A stretch of DNA of 64,000 bases from the NCBI GenBank assembly GCA_943787425.1, contig CALSMJ010000001.1, positions 729,271-793,270 on the forward strand. Direction: 5' to 3'. A model generated the notes under the pieces. That model was not told the DNA's origin, made no database searches, and saw nothing but the letters and a program-made list of their open reading frames with translations. Positions 51,133-61,307 of this stretch are shown in pieces; the first letter of the stretch is position 1, and each line of letters begins with the position of its first letter. The translations under genes and the position numbers were made by a program. The DNA is from an uncultured Pseudomonadales bacterium. Lineage in GTDB: Bacteria > Pseudomonadota > Gammaproteobacteria > Pseudomonadales > Azotimanducaceae.

Positions 51133-52320
51133 CTAGTGGCCCCTTTTGATCGCCCATTCAACCACAGCTTCGGGGAACATCGGTCTGGCAATGTAATAAC
51201 CTTGGATGAGATCAACGCCGAGAGACCGACAGAGCGTTAAATCTGCCTCATCCTCAACGCCTTCTGCGACAGAACCAATCCCGAGCCGCCGAGCCAAATC
51301 AACACTCGATTCAAAGATCGCTTTTGCGGAGGGCTTCGCATGCGCGCCATTCACAAACGCCCGATCAATTTTGAGTTCTGTAAAGGGAAACCGCCTGAGC
51401 TGCTCCATCGACGAAAACCCTGTGCCAAAGTCATCAATCGAGATACCACAGCCCTTTAACCGCATGCGCGTAAGCGACGACATAACGCGAGAGACATCCT
51501 CTGGCAACTTACTTTCTGTGACTTCCAAGATCACCAGCTCTGGGGGTGCTCCCGAGGCTGTCAGCGCATCATCAAGCACCTTTACGATGCTGGACTCGGT
51601 CAAATCACTTACGGAAAAGTTGCACGACAGCTTCCAGCGATAACCCTGTTGACACCACTGGCTAAGTTGCTCCATAGCCCTTGTAAAAATAGCCTGCGTG
51701 AGCTCAAACATCAGGCCAGAGCGCTCCGCAACCGGCACCACAGCACCGGGCCCGAGCAGTGTTCCGTCGGGTGTTTCCCAACGCAACAGCGCCTCAACGC
51801 CCACCATATCGAGAGACACAGCATCCACTTTGGGCTGATAAACCAACCGAATGGCGCCTGCAACGAGACCATCGCGAATTTCGCCTTCGGATAATTCAGA
51901 TGGCGCAAACGATTTTGCTTCGGGCGCCGTCTTCAACTCAACGCGATCTAACAAAGCTTCGATTTTTGATCGATCGATTGGCTTGGAAATCGACCCGATT
52001 ACGCGTATTCCAAGATCTCTCGCAAGGTCTTCAGCAACCTCCAACAATCGAAGGTCCTCACCACTGAAAAAAATCAATGCAGGATTCAACGCATGATCGG
52101 CAAGAACATTCAGAAACTCGATGCCATCCATGCCTGGCATATTCAGGTCAAGAATGAGCAGATCCCACCCTTCAGCAAGTTGTAATTCGGCCGCATGGCC
52201 GTCTGCCGCTGACGCGACCTGCGTCACCCCAAGGAGATTGAGCACCTTCGTTACAATCGTCCGCTGAAACGAATCGTCATCAACAATCAAAATTTTAAGT
52301 GCTTTCCATTGATTCGACAT
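51133..52320 (-). CDS. Response regulator with EAL domain (cyclic-di-GMP phosphodiesterase)
   Basis: A 395-residue two-domain regulator. The receiver (residues 8-125) has the acidic pocket VDDD, phospho-acceptor D58 in LLILDLNMPGMDG, and the conserved lysine in SISKPID. The EAL domain (about 150-390) retains GVEALLRWETPDG, EVTESKLP, DDFGTGFSSMEQL and KIDRAFV, so catalytic residues appear intact. It should hydrolyse c-di-GMP under control of a histidine kinase that is not in the window. The arrangement is like RocR of Pseudomonas. AAGGAAGACTCAAGCA precedes the ATG. Confidence 0.94.
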   Translation of the reverse strand: MSNQWKALKILIVDDDSFQRTIVTKVLNLLGVTQVASAADGHAAELQLAEGWDLLILDLNMPGMDGIEFLNVLADHALNPALIFFSGEDLRLLEVAEDLARDLGIRVIGSISKPIDRSKIEALLDRVELKTAPEAKSFAPSELSEGEIRDGLVAGAIRLVYQPKVDAVSLDMVGVEALLRWETPDGTLLGPGAVVPVAERSGLMFELTQAIFTRAMEQLSQWCQQGYRWKLSCNFSVSDLTESSIVKVLDDALTASGAPPELVILEVTESKLPEDVSRVMSSLTRMRLKGCGISIDDFGTGFSSMEQLRRFPFTELKIDRAFVNGAHAKPSAKAIFESSVDLARRLGIGSVAEGVEDEADLTLCRSLGVDLIQGYYIARPMFPEAVVEWAIKRGH

Positions 52321-52695
52321 TGCTTGAGTCTTCCTTGGTGATCAACGCAGTTAGGTGACATCATCCGTCTTAAAGCCCGACACCGCATCGCGCGCATCAG
52401 ATCCCGAGCCATCGGAGCACACCCTCCATCACAGATTGGTCCTGACTCCGTTCTAAGTCAAATTGAATCGGAATATCACAGGCGTTTACCGCTCGTTGAA
52501 ATCAGGCTCTGACCACTGATTCAAAACAGATTTGCCGCCACGCAATCTCACGCAAACGCGGCCTGCGAGACAGACGCATCTAAGCCGTCTTGGTCGCACG
52601 GCTTTTAGGTTACGATCGAAAATCGCAATCAACGGAATCGGAACAGCTTGTGATGGGCCGATCCAAACCGTCACACGCCGTCTGCCTCTCCCATG
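52321..52695. other. Gap between REC-EAL and symporter genes
   Basis: About 375 bases without a supported gene. Short open frames on both strands (the longest about 64 codons) overlap each other and have no recognised similarity. Confidence 0.4.
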
Positions 52696-54063
52696 CTAAA
52701 CAGGCGCTTGCTCAGAATCATCTGATGCCTGCCGCAGTCCAAGCAAGCGTTGGGTCACCGTGCCAGCAACCATCGACCCATTGACGTTGAGTGCCGTTCT
52801 CGCCATATCAATCAAAGGCTCAATTGAAATCAACAGCGCGACCAAGGTAATGGGTAGCCCCATCGCGGGTAACACAACCAAAGCAGCAAAAGTTGCACCC
52901 CCGCCAACCCCGGCGATCCCAAAGGAACTCACGGTTGTGATCAAAATCAAGGGCACTAAAAACGACAAGCTCATGGGGTCGATCCCAACGGTTGGCGCAA
53001 TCATCACCGCCAACATTGCGGGATAAATCCCTGCACAGCCATTTTGACCAATGCTGGCACCAAACGTTGCAGACAGATTTGCGATCGATGGATCGTTTCC
53101 TAAGGCTTTGGTTTGAACCTCAACATTCAAAGGAATTGTTGCCGCCGACGATCGAGATGAGAATGCAAAGGTCAGCGCAGGCCAGACCTTGCTGTAAAAC
53201 ACTTTCGGACTCAAACCAACGCCCAGAAGAATGAGGCCATGGACGACGAACATCAAGAAGATGGCGGTGTAAGACGCAAGAATGAAGTTAAACAAGTTCA
53301 GTATGTCGTCACCATCCGCTGAAGCCGACACTTTGATCATTAAGGCTAAGACGCCGTAGGGCGTTAATTGGATCACCAAGCGTACCAGCGCCATAACCCA
53401 TTCCTGAATGACCGTAATGGCGCTCAGGACCTGCGCGCCAAGCGCTGCATGCTGTGCACGCAGCTGGAGCCCTGCCACGCCCAATAAAATCCCAAACAAA
53501 GCAACCGCTATGATCGAAGTTGGTCTGGCGCCTGTTAAATCTAAAAAAATATTGGTCGGCAGAAAACTCAGCAACAGGTCGGGCAACGCCCAGTCCCGCA
53601 TTTCAATCTGGCGACTGAGTAAAATGTCAGCCCGAGCGAGTTCGCGCTCGCCTTCAATCAGCCCTTCTGCGGTTAACCCAAAACTCACCGCAATAAAGGC
53701 CCCGATCAACGCAGCAATGGCCGTGGTCCCCAGCAAGACCAGCAGAACCAATCCGCCGATGCGTCCCAAAGCTGAGATCGCGTCCAGTTTAATCACCGCC
53801 GCAATCATCGAAACCAGAATCAGCGGCATGATGATCATTTTCAGCAGACTGACATAACCAACACCGACCAAGCGCGTCCAGTTTAAGAACGCCTCGAGCG
53901 ATTCACCCAAGACCGCTGAGTTGAAGTTCAACAGCAAACCAAAGATTGCCCCGCCCAACAGCCCATAAAGCACTCGCATCGACAGCGACAAGCCGCGTTG
54001 ACCGAGCCGATACAGTCCAAAACACAAACCGATCAATACGCTGAGCAATATCAAGGTCATCAT
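52696..54063 (-). CDS. Dicarboxylate/amino acid:cation symporter (DAACS), TcyP/YdjN-like
   Basis: A 455-residue transporter of the glutamate-transporter fold. YVSLLKMIIMPLILVSMIAAVIKLD near residue 70 and the serine-rich hairpin FSSRSSAATIPLNVEVQTKALG near 300 are family signatures, followed by GASIGQNGCAGIYPAMLAVMIAP. The wording (Arg in SSRSS, an N-terminal extra helix) is nearest to L-cystine transporters TcyP/YdjN rather than GltP, but a dicarboxylate substrate is possible. Monocistronic as far as can be seen. Confidence 0.92.
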   Translation of the reverse strand: MMTLILLSVLIGLCFGLYRLGQRGLSLSMRVLYGLLGGAIFGLLLNFNSAVLGESLEAFLNWTRLVGVGYVSLLKMIIMPLILVSMIAAVIKLDAISALGRIGGLVLLVLLGTTAIAALIGAFIAVSFGLTAEGLIEGERELARADILLSRQIEMRDWALPDLLLSFLPTNIFLDLTGARPTSIIAVALFGILLGVAGLQLRAQHAALGAQVLSAITVIQEWVMALVRLVIQLTPYGVLALMIKVSASADGDDILNLFNFILASYTAIFLMFVVHGLILLGVGLSPKVFYSKVWPALTFAFSSRSSAATIPLNVEVQTKALGNDPSIANLSATFGASIGQNGCAGIYPAMLAVMIAPTVGIDPMSLSFLVPLILITTVSSFGIAGVGGGATFAALVVLPAMGLPITLVALLISIEPLIDMARTALNVNGSMVAGTVTQRLLGLRQASDDSEQAPV

Positions 54064-54243
54064 GGCATATACCTTTTAGGTCGAGTCGCCCAACGTTTAT
54101 CTGGGGCCCAGCTCCAATCTTTTTGAGTTGAGCTTGCAGCGCGCAGTGCGATCTAACCGATCAAAAATCCCCGACGATGTGCGAGCTCAGATCACGCAGG
54201 ACCCGACCGACGGAACAACGATCGATGGATCCCGCCCGAATTG

Positions 54244-56475
54244 TTAAGCCCCTATCGCGTTGAGAATCGCATTTAAAGTACCACTGGGCCGCATCGCTTT
54301 GTCCGCCAGTTCAGCAACGGGCTGATAATAACCGCCAACATCTTGCGGTAAACCTTGCGCTGATAGCAATTCATCCACGATCACGGATTCGTTGTCTCTG
54401 AGGGTTGTTGCCACTTTGGTGAAAGTTTCTCTTAGGTGCTCATCTTTCTCCTGACGCGCCGCTGCCTCAGCCCAATACAGCGCCAGGTAAAAGTGACTGC
54501 CCCGGTTATCTATTTCATGAACCTTGCGGGAGGGTGATTTGTTCTCTTCAAGAAACATTGCCACAGCATCGTTGAGCGTTTCCGCCAAGACGCGCGCCCG
54601 ATGATTGTCAAACGTTAAAGCAAGGTGCTCAAGCGACGCGCCAAGGGCTAGAAACTCGCCTAAAGAATCCCAGCGCAAATGCCCTTCTTTTTCGAACTGC
54701 TGGACATGCTTCGGCGCAGAGCCACCGGCGCCCGTTTCAAACAGTCCGCCTTCATTAATTAAAGGCACAATTGAAAGCATCTTGGCGCTGGTTCCCAGTT
54801 CTAGAATCGGGAACAAATCGGTTAAGTAGTCTCGAAGCACATTACCGGTCACCGAGATCGTGTTTTCACCCGCACGAATGCGTGCCAGGGCATGCCGAGT
54901 CGCGGCGGCAGGTGCCATAATCTGCCAATCAATCGTCGTCACATCGTACTGCGCGAGCTCCTGATGAACCTTCGCGATCAATACCGCATCATGCGCTCGG
55001 TTCTCATCCAACCAAAACACGATGGGCCAGTTCGTTGCACGAGCGCGAGCGACCGCTAGCTTCACCCAGTCCTGGATCGCAGTATTTTTGACCCGGCACA
55101 TCCGCCAAATGTCACCCGTCTCAACAGCGTGACTGAGCAGGACTTGGCCTGCCGCGTCTACAACCTGAATCTCACCGGCTCCGGGCGCCTCAAAGGTTGT
55201 GTCATGCGAGCCATATTCCTCGGCTTTTTGAGCCATCAAGCCAACGTTGGGGACAGAACCCATCTTGGTGGGATCAAACGCGCCGTTCGCCTGGCAGTCT
55301 TTGATTGTTTCAGCATAAACCCCGGCATAACAGCGATCTGGAATGACCGCCATCATGTCGTGTAGTTCACCGTCTGGCGCCCACATCTTGCCAGACTCTC
55401 GTATGGCTGCCGGCATGGACGCATCAATAATAATATCGCTCGGGACATGCAGATTGGTAATGCCTCGATCTGAATCCACCATGGCCTGCGCCGTACCTTC
55501 GGTTAAATAGGCATCAAGGGCCGCCTTAATCTCATCGCGCTGATCTATTGGTAATTGCTCGATCTTTTCGTAGGCATCACCGATGCCGTTATTCGGGTCA
55601 ACGCTTAAGGCCTCGAAAACAGACCCATACTGCTCGAAGACCTCGCGATAGTAGGCTTTCACTGCGTGACCAAACATAATCGGGTCTGAAACTTTCATCA
55701 TTGTCGCTTTAAGGTGTAACGACCAAAGCACGCCTTGATCCTTGGCCGCCTTAATGGTTGCTTCCAGAAACTTAACAAGCGCTGCCTTGCCCATCACAGC
55801 CGCATCGACCACTTCACCCTCACTGACGGCAACACCTTCTGCTAAGGACACCACATCGCCCGAATTCGATTTGAAGTGCACCGCGAGCTGATCCGCCTGC
55901 GTCATTTCGACTGAACGCTCCGAACCGTAGAAATCCCCTGATTGCATGTGAGCAACCGATGTCTTCGAATCCGCTGCCCAAACCCCCATGCGGTGTGGAT
56001 GTTTCTGGGCATAATCTTTAACCGCTTTGGCTGCGCGGCGATCGGAGTTGCCTTCTCGCAGCACAGGGTTTACCGCGCTGCCTTTTACCCGATCGTAGCG
56101 CAACTTATTTTCGCGCTCCTCGTCTGTTTTCGGTTCCTCAACATAGTCTGGCAGACCGTAGCCTTTAGCCCTTAACTCGGCAATGGCAGCTTGCATCTGT
56201 GGATTGGAGGCAGAAATGTTGGGTAATTTAATGATGTTGGCATCGCGTCTTTGGGTCAATTCGCCCAGGGCGGCCAAATGATCTGGGATTCGTTGCGCAT
56301 CGGTTAGATATTCGGGGAAAGCCGAAATAATACGACCTGCCAACGAGATGTCGAGCATTTCGACCTCGACGCCGGCGGTATCGGTAAAGGCTTTGATAAT
56401 GGGGAGCAAAGAATAGGTTGCTAATCTTGGTGCTTCGTCGGTTTCGGTATAAATAATCTTTGGGATATCTGTCAT
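54244..56475 (-). CDS. NADP-dependent isocitrate dehydrogenase, monomeric type
   Basis: A 743-residue protein, the usual size of monomeric (IDH-II) enzymes. It starts [25 protein letters not shown] and contains [47 protein letters not shown] (isocitrate-binding Ser-Asn region) and [16 protein letters not shown] near the C-terminus, all typical. It converts isocitrate to 2-oxoglutarate and NADPH in the TCA cycle. It could be the only isocitrate dehydrogenase, since no dimeric form is in the window. It stands alone. Confidence 0.96.
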   Translation of the reverse strand: MTDIPKIIYTETDEAPRLATYSLLPIIKAFTDTAGVEVEMLDISLAGRIISAFPEYLTDAQRIPDHLAALGELTQRRDANIIKLPNISASNPQMQAAIAELRAKGYGLPDYVEEPKTDEERENKLRYDRVKGSAVNPVLREGNSDRRAAKAVKDYAQKHPHRMGVWAADSKTSVAHMQSGDFYGSERSVEMTQADQLAVHFKSNSGDVVSLAEGVAVSEGEVVDAAVMGKAALVKFLEATIKAAKDQGVLWSLHLKATMMKVSDPIMFGHAVKAYYREVFEQYGSVFEALSVDPNNGIGDAYEKIEQLPIDQRDEIKAALDAYLTEGTAQAMVDSDRGITNLHVPSDIIIDASMPAAIRESGKMWAPDGELHDMMAVIPDRCYAGVYAETIKDCQANGAFDPTKMGSVPNVGLMAQKAEEYGSHDTTFEAPGAGEIQVVDAAGQVLLSHAVETGDIWRMCRVKNTAIQDWVKLAVARARATNWPIVFWLDENRAHDAVLIAKVHQELAQYDVTTIDWQIMAPAAATRHALARIRAGENTISVTGNVLRDYLTDLFPILELGTSAKMLSIVPLINEGGLFETGAGGSAPKHVQQFEKEGHLRWDSLGEFLALGASLEHLALTFDNHRARVLAETLNDAVAMFLEENKSPSRKVHEIDNRGSHFYLALYWAEAAARQEKDEHLRETFTKVATTLRDNESVIVDELLSAQGLPQDVGGYYQPVAELADKAMRPSGTLNAILNAIGA

Positions 56476-56725
56476 TTAATCATCGCTTTTTGTTGTGTTG
56501 TGGTGTCTTTTGAACACTCAAATCGAGTTCTCCCCTGATCTGGGGCCCCTGATTATAGAGCAAACACACACAATTAGCATTTGGCGCCAATTCGCCTTGC
56601 GACGAGGGGGATGCGATCACAAATTTGACGTAATGCGACGCCGAATGACATCACCGCAAGCCGTTCGAATCCGCTATGCTGGCCTGCAAAGCCTGGCCTG
56701 CAGGCCGCAACACAGGGAGCTGATA

Positions 56726-57163
56726 ATGAACCAGGTCAATGCGCAACGCCTGCTGAAACCCCACCGTAAAGTGGGTGCAACGCAATCGGTTCAACTAACC
56801 GCCGTAATCTTCAGCATTTTAGTCAGCGCAGTCTCGTCAAATACCTTTGCTGCGCAGGACCCTCACGCGCTTGCAACGCAGTACAGCCAATACCTGACCT
56901 GCGCCGTCTATCACCGAATGGTGGCCGGCAGTTTTAAGCGCCAAGGCAATGGCATCTTGGCCGCGCCAGCCCTGGATCAAATGAATCTGATGATCACACG
57001 CACAAAGGCACTTGGTGCGGCATTGGGCAATACCGAGGCTGATTATTTGAGCGATTGGTCGGATACCCTAGGTGTCATGACGGATCAAATGAATCGCAAC
57101 TATGACAATATTCGTCAACTGAAAACGCGCTACCAAAATCGCTGCAAAGCGCTCAATGACTGA
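56726..57163 (+). CDS. Small exported protein of unknown function
   Basis: A 145-residue protein from the ATG at 56726, preceded by CAGGGAGCTGATA. A basic N-terminus and hydrophobic stretch (SVQLTAVIFSILVSAVSSNTFAAQ) form a likely signal peptide cut after FAA. The mature part is alpha-helical with two cysteines (YLTCAVYHRM and QNRCKALND) that could form a disulfide. I recognise no family. The frame is open upstream to 56495, but that part runs through promoter-like DNA and is rejected. It is convergent with the pseudouridine synthase gene. Confidence 0.75.
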   Translation: MNQVNAQRLLKPHRKVGATQSVQLTAVIFSILVSAVSSNTFAAQDPHALATQYSQYLTCAVYHRMVAGSFKRQGNGILAAPALDQMNLMITRTKALGAALGNTEADYLSDWSDTLGVMTDQMNRNYDNIRQLKTRYQNRCKALND

Positions 57164-57208
57164 CAACGCGCAAAGCCGACCCGCGTATCACAACGCTTAT
57201 CGATCGGT

Positions 57209-57826
57209 TTAAAAGTCTGGCGCCGCCTCGAGAATAAGGTCTAGGTTTGTTGCGGGATGTGAAAACGTCAGGCTCTGAGCATGCAGCATTAACCGCGACC
57301 CCGACGCACGCACCGACGCCGGTGCATACAAATCACATCCCACGATGGGCAGCCCGATCAAGGCAAGGTGCAATCGAAGCTGATGACGAACGCCTGTTAC
57401 AGGCATCAAAGCAAGTCTCGTCTGCGATACGGTTGTCGTTAGAACCCGATACCGCGTCAATGCCCGCTTTCCCTTCCGCCAATCAACCCGCTGCCGGGGG
57501 CGGCGCAACCGGTCAGGCCCAAGCGGAAAATTGATTTCGCCGATTTCCGCCGAGGGCGCACCCGCAACCTGCGCAACATATCGCTTTTCGATTTGACGCT
57601 CACGAAACACTTGGTTGAGCCCAGAAATTGCCTGTTTAGAACAGCCGAACACCACCAAGCCTGAAGTGTCGAGGTCTAATCGATGGACCGCCTCGGCTTC
57701 AGATCGGATCGCGCGCGCCGCACTGAGCAAACTACGCTTATCGAAACGTCCGGGCGTTGTGAGCAGCCCTGCCGGCTTATTCAAGACCAGCAAGTGCTCA
57801 TCTTGAAAAATGATCCAATCCTTCAT
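57209..57826 (-). CDS. RluA-family pseudouridine synthase
   Basis: A 205-residue compact pseudouridine synthase without S4 domain. DEHLLVLNKPAGLLTTPGR starts the fold, EAVHRLDLDTSGLVVFGCSK holds the catalytic Asp near residue 51, and PVTGVRHQLRLHLALIGLPIVGCDLY is the C-terminal motif. By size and lack of S4 it is closest to RluA or TruC-type enzymes for rRNA/tRNA; the target uridine is not readable. It is divergent from the esterase gene, with 73 bases between starts. Confidence 0.93.
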   Translation of the reverse strand: MKDWIIFQDEHLLVLNKPAGLLTTPGRFDKRSLLSAARAIRSEAEAVHRLDLDTSGLVVFGCSKQAISGLNQVFRERQIEKRYVAQVAGAPSAEIGEINFPLGPDRLRRPRQRVDWRKGKRALTRYRVLTTTVSQTRLALMPVTGVRHQLRLHLALIGLPIVGCDLYAPASVRASGSRLMLHAQSLTFSHPATNLDLILEAAPDF

Positions 57827-57899
57827 ATCACCCCATCGCGATCGTTTCTCACCTTGAGCTTGGGTATCATACCCGGTAAGCGAAAAGAGAATCGGTCTT

Positions 57900-58988
57900 A
57901 TGTCTCAGGATATCGAGCACCTCGGCGAGGTCATTACTGCTGCTGTTCCCGCGCTCCTTACCGCCCTTGAGGGGATGGACGCCGCGCAACAGGGTTATCA
58001 TCCAGCCCGACCAGCGGCAACAATCAATTTCATTGCACCGTTTACCGAATCGCTCAATCAAGCGCACGCTTTGCTGGCACCGCTGACGTTTCCTGAGCCG
58101 GTTGCGAAGTTTGGCAATCACCTCAAGACGAGCTTTCTGTATGCCACCCGAACCTGTGAAAACCTTAACGCCGCGGCCGATGACTCGATGGCCTTCCTGC
58201 GGGCAAGCAGAACCTTCAGCAAAGCGCTGGATCAACTCTTTCCGCTAGCAACCCTTTTGAATCCAATTCACCAGTTTTTTCTAGAGACGCCGCTGCGCAC
58301 CAGCGCCAGCGTACCCGAGCACTTTTTGTCTGAAGCGAGCCATTGCCCGATCATCCACATCGAAAACGCTTATGATCAACGGGGCGGCGCGTCGGTCTAT
58401 ATTCCGCACTGGGTAGACCCAAATGCTTTAACGCCGGTCGTCATCGCGCTTCATGGTGGGGCCGGCCATGGCCGGGACATGCTGTGGAGCTGGTTACGCG
58501 AAGCGCGTAGTCGAGGCTTTGTCCTGATTGCACCGACTTCAAGCCAGGATACCTGGCAGCTCAACCAACCCGAGCAGGAACTACCGGCGCTGTTGGCGCT
58601 GTTGCAGTTTGTGAAAGATCAGATCCAAATTGATCCGACGAAAATCCTGCTCTCCGGCTTATCTGACGGCGCGACACTGACGTTACAGTTGGGCTTACAG
58701 CCTGGCACCCCCTTTACGCACTTAGCACCTTTCTCAGGCACCCTCGACCCTGCCCTCGTGAATCCTGCGCTTGGACTTTTGCACCAAGACAAGCCCATCT
58801 ACCTGGTACACGGCAGCGACGATTGGATGTTCCCAGTGGCGATTGGTCAAATGACGGCGGAAGTACTGGGCGCTCGCAATCCGAATCTCATTTATAATGA
58901 GATTGAAGGTTTGGGCCACACATTTGCCCGAACAGCATTAAAGCAATTATTGCCCTGGTTTTCAGCGGCATGCGCACTGGAGCAATAA
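57900..58988 (+). CDS. Alpha/beta hydrolase (carboxylesterase/phospholipase-like) with N-terminal helical extension
   Basis: A 362-residue hydrolase. Residues 1-145 form an unassigned helical domain (TESLNQAHALLAPLTF, NAAADDSMAFLRASRTF). The hydrolase domain from about 150 has PVVIALHGGAGHGRDML (oxyanion region), LLSGLSDGATLTLQL (nucleophile Ser in GxSxG), HGSDDWMFP (Asp) and IEGLGHTFAR (His). It is cytosolic by appearance. The C-terminal half resembles feruloyl-esterase and phospholipase/carboxylesterase proteins. Three bases separate its stop from the 5'-nucleotidase gene, so they form an operon. Confidence 0.9.
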   Translation: MSQDIEHLGEVITAAVPALLTALEGMDAAQQGYHPARPAATINFIAPFTESLNQAHALLAPLTFPEPVAKFGNHLKTSFLYATRTCENLNAAADDSMAFLRASRTFSKALDQLFPLATLLNPIHQFFLETPLRTSASVPEHFLSEASHCPIIHIENAYDQRGGASVYIPHWVDPNALTPVVIALHGGAGHGRDMLWSWLREARSRGFVLIAPTSSQDTWQLNQPEQELPALLALLQFVKDQIQIDPTKILLSGLSDGATLTLQLGLQPGTPFTHLAPFSGTLDPALVNPALGLLHQDKPIYLVHGSDDWMFPVAIGQMTAEVLGARNPNLIYNEIEGLGHTFARTALKQLLPWFSAACALEQ

Positions 58989-58991
58989 CCT

Positions 58992-60308
58992 ATGGCGAAT
59001 CGACTCATACTCTGCGTCTTGCTGCTCATTATCAGCCCTTGGCTGCTCGGCAAAGAACTGGTTGTACTCCACACGAACGATTTCCACGGCCACATTCAGC
59101 AAGAAGGCAAGTACGCTGGCGCGGCAAAAATTGCGGCCTTTGTGAAAGAAATCAAAGCCCAGCATCCTGCAGTCTTGTTCTTGGACGCTGGCGACGCCAT
59201 CTCTGGCACCCCCGTCTCCAGCATGTTCGAAGGCGAGCCGATATTCGATGTGATGAATTCGATGGACTACGACGTCGGCCTGATTGGCAACCACGAATTT
59301 GATCATGGTTATAAAAAGATTGAGCGCTTTCGCGCCATCGCCAATCACCCTTTGTTAACCGCCAACGCTTTTGGTCCAGACGGCGAACTATTAGGAGACG
59401 CCCCCTATTTACTACTGAACCTCAACGGGATCCGAGTAGGCATCATCGGATTGATTACCGAGACTGCCCCCACCTTGTTTTCACCGACTGGCAACGAAGG
59501 ATTAACCTTTTTAAATCCGGCTGATCAACTTTCCGAACTGGTACCGATGCTGAGGCCCAAAACCGATGTTTTAATTTTACTGTCGCACATTGGCCACGAC
59601 GCGGAACGCCTGCTGGCCGAGGAATTTCAGGATCTTGACCTCATTATTGGTGGGCATTCGCATACTTTGGTGCAACATCCGGCACGCGTTGGAAAAACCC
59701 TTGTCGCCCAAGCCAACCATTACGGCAGTCATCTCGGGCTGATAAAGATCACGTTACCCGACACAGGGCAGCGGGCGCCTCTGGTTATCCAAGGCGACTT
59801 GATTGCCGCGAATGAACTCCCCGATGGCGATCCCGCGACCCAAGCACTGGTCTCATCCTATGAGGCCAAGGTTGAAGATCAAGTCGATATCAAGATCGCA
59901 TTCCTTCGCAAAAACTACAGCAAAACAGAGCTCCAGCCGATTCTTGAAAACATCCTGGCCGAGGCGATCGGAGCCGATCTAGGCTACTACAATCGGACCG
60001 GGATTCGCGATGTTCTCTCAGCGGGTGAGGTCACGGCTAGGATGATTTGGAACCTCGAGCCCTTTGGTAATACCCTGGTCAAGCTCACGCTCACTGGCGC
60101 TGACTTGTTGATTTTACTCAGCCAGGAGCCCTCCCTGCATCACGCGGTCGATGCAATCGATCCAGAACGACGTTATCAGCTGGCGACCAATTCGTTTATC
60201 GCGGCCCACGCGACCCTGGCCTTTGGCGATACCATCACCGCGGTTGATACGGGCATTTTAGTCCGCGATATTTTGATCCAGCAGATCAAAGCCAACGGCC
60301 TCAAATAA
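58992..60308 (+). CDS. Bifunctional metallophosphatase/5'-nucleotidase (UshA-like), exported
   Basis: A 438-residue periplasmic enzyme. A signal peptide (ANRLILCVLLLIISPWLLG) leads to the calcineurin-like domain with VVLHTNDFHGHIQ, LDAGDAISG, LIGNHEFDHGY and LIIGGHSHTLVQHP, the two-metal site residues. The C-terminal 5'-nucleotidase domain (about 290-430) contains IWNLEPFGNTLVKLTLTGADL. It removes phosphate from nucleotides outside the inner membrane. Together with the nucleoside transporter at 49-50 kb this fits phosphate or nucleoside scavenging, but the two are not in one operon. Confidence 0.93.
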   Translation: MANRLILCVLLLIISPWLLGKELVVLHTNDFHGHIQQEGKYAGAAKIAAFVKEIKAQHPAVLFLDAGDAISGTPVSSMFEGEPIFDVMNSMDYDVGLIGNHEFDHGYKKIERFRAIANHPLLTANAFGPDGELLGDAPYLLLNLNGIRVGIIGLITETAPTLFSPTGNEGLTFLNPADQLSELVPMLRPKTDVLILLSHIGHDAERLLAEEFQDLDLIIGGHSHTLVQHPARVGKTLVAQANHYGSHLGLIKITLPDTGQRAPLVIQGDLIAANELPDGDPATQALVSSYEAKVEDQVDIKIAFLRKNYSKTELQPILENILAEAIGADLGYYNRTGIRDVLSAGEVTARMIWNLEPFGNTLVKLTLTGADLLILLSQEPSLHHAVDAIDPERRYQLATNSFIAAHATLAFGDTITAVDTGILVRDILIQQIKANGLK

Positions 60309-60322
60309 CGCCCTGCCCGGAT

Positions 60323-61198
60323 CTATTCGCCTTTAAAGAATTCGCGAACCTCACCCACAAAGCGGTCGAGTTGATCATGCTGTACCCAATGACCGGCATG
60401 ATCAAAGCAGACGGAGCGAGCATTGTTAAAGTGTTCCGCCGGATCACCCGGTTGATGTCGACCAAACTCACTTTCACTGCCGCTGATGAGCAACAAAGGC
60501 GCATTGATTCTCGACCAGAGTTGCTGCGTCTGCGCAAGCGTCAAATCAAATGGCGCCATGACATGGGTTTGGTTATCAAACTTCCAAGAATAGGTGCCAT
60601 CTTCATTTTGGTTACTGCCATGCACCGTCAGGTGGCGCGCTTGCGCTTCGCTCAGGTGCTTGTTTTCCGTGCGCATCCGCTCGAAGGCTTCTTCTAAGGT
60701 GGCATACCGCCGCGGCGTTCGACCCGCGCTGCCCCGCGTACTGTCAACGAAGGACTGAATGCGCTCGTGCACTGGCACTTCCTGATACAACCAACTTGGC
60801 CCACCGGTGCCTTCGATCACCACCATTTTTTCAACATTTTCAGGATAGGTCCCGGCATACCGAAGCGCCACACTACCGCCCAAGCTGTGCGCGACAATCT
60901 TCAGCGGCGCTAAATTCTGCTGATGGATGAGTTGAGCCAGGTCATACAAATAGCCGGTATGGCTATAGTTACCGCCTTTTATGTGTTCTGAGTCGCCATG
61001 ACCCCGAAAATCGGGCGCCAAAATATGGTACTCATCTCGTAGCTCTTGGGCGACCCAATCCCAGTTGTGACAGTGATCCCGATTGCCGTGAACCAGCAGT
61101 AAGGGCGGCGCCTCAGGGTTCCCCCAGTCCAAATAATGGAGCCGCAAACCCTGCGAGAAATAGGAGTGCGATGTCGGGGACGCTCTCAAACTAGACAT
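60323..61198 (-). CDS. Alpha/beta hydrolase
   Basis: A 291-residue alpha/beta hydrolase of the haloperoxidase/epoxide-hydrolase type. LRLHYLDWGNPEAPPLLLVHGNRDHCHNWDWVAQEL is the N-terminal strand and oxyanion segment, ILAPDFRGHGDSEH follows, VAHSLGGSVALRYAG holds the nucleophilic Ser, and FDHAGHWVQHDQLDRF the catalytic His. Serine rather than Asp as nucleophile speaks for an esterase or C-C hydrolase. GAAAGGATGTTTAC supports ATG at 61198; an upstream ATG at 61228 is possible. It converges on the 5'-nucleotidase gene. Confidence 0.92.
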   Translation of the reverse strand: MSSLRASPTSHSYFSQGLRLHYLDWGNPEAPPLLLVHGNRDHCHNWDWVAQELRDEYHILAPDFRGHGDSEHIKGGNYSHTGYLYDLAQLIHQQNLAPLKIVAHSLGGSVALRYAGTYPENVEKMVVIEGTGGPSWLYQEVPVHERIQSFVDSTRGSAGRTPRRYATLEEAFERMRTENKHLSEAQARHLTVHGSNQNEDGTYSWKFDNQTHVMAPFDLTLAQTQQLWSRINAPLLLISGSESEFGRHQPGDPAEHFNNARSVCFDHAGHWVQHDQLDRFVGEVREFFKGE

Positions 61199-61307
61199 GT
61201 AAACATCCTTTCGCCAAAACCCGGGCAATTCAAAACCGATTAAAAAAATACCACGGCGCAGCCCGTGAATCCGGAGGCCACTGAGATCAAGCTTGTTGTT
61301 GGCGCAG

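Noticed and set aside
52486..52784. Short genes on both strands between the REC-EAL and symporter genes
   Set aside because: They overlap one another, lack ribosome binding sites, and resemble nothing known to me.
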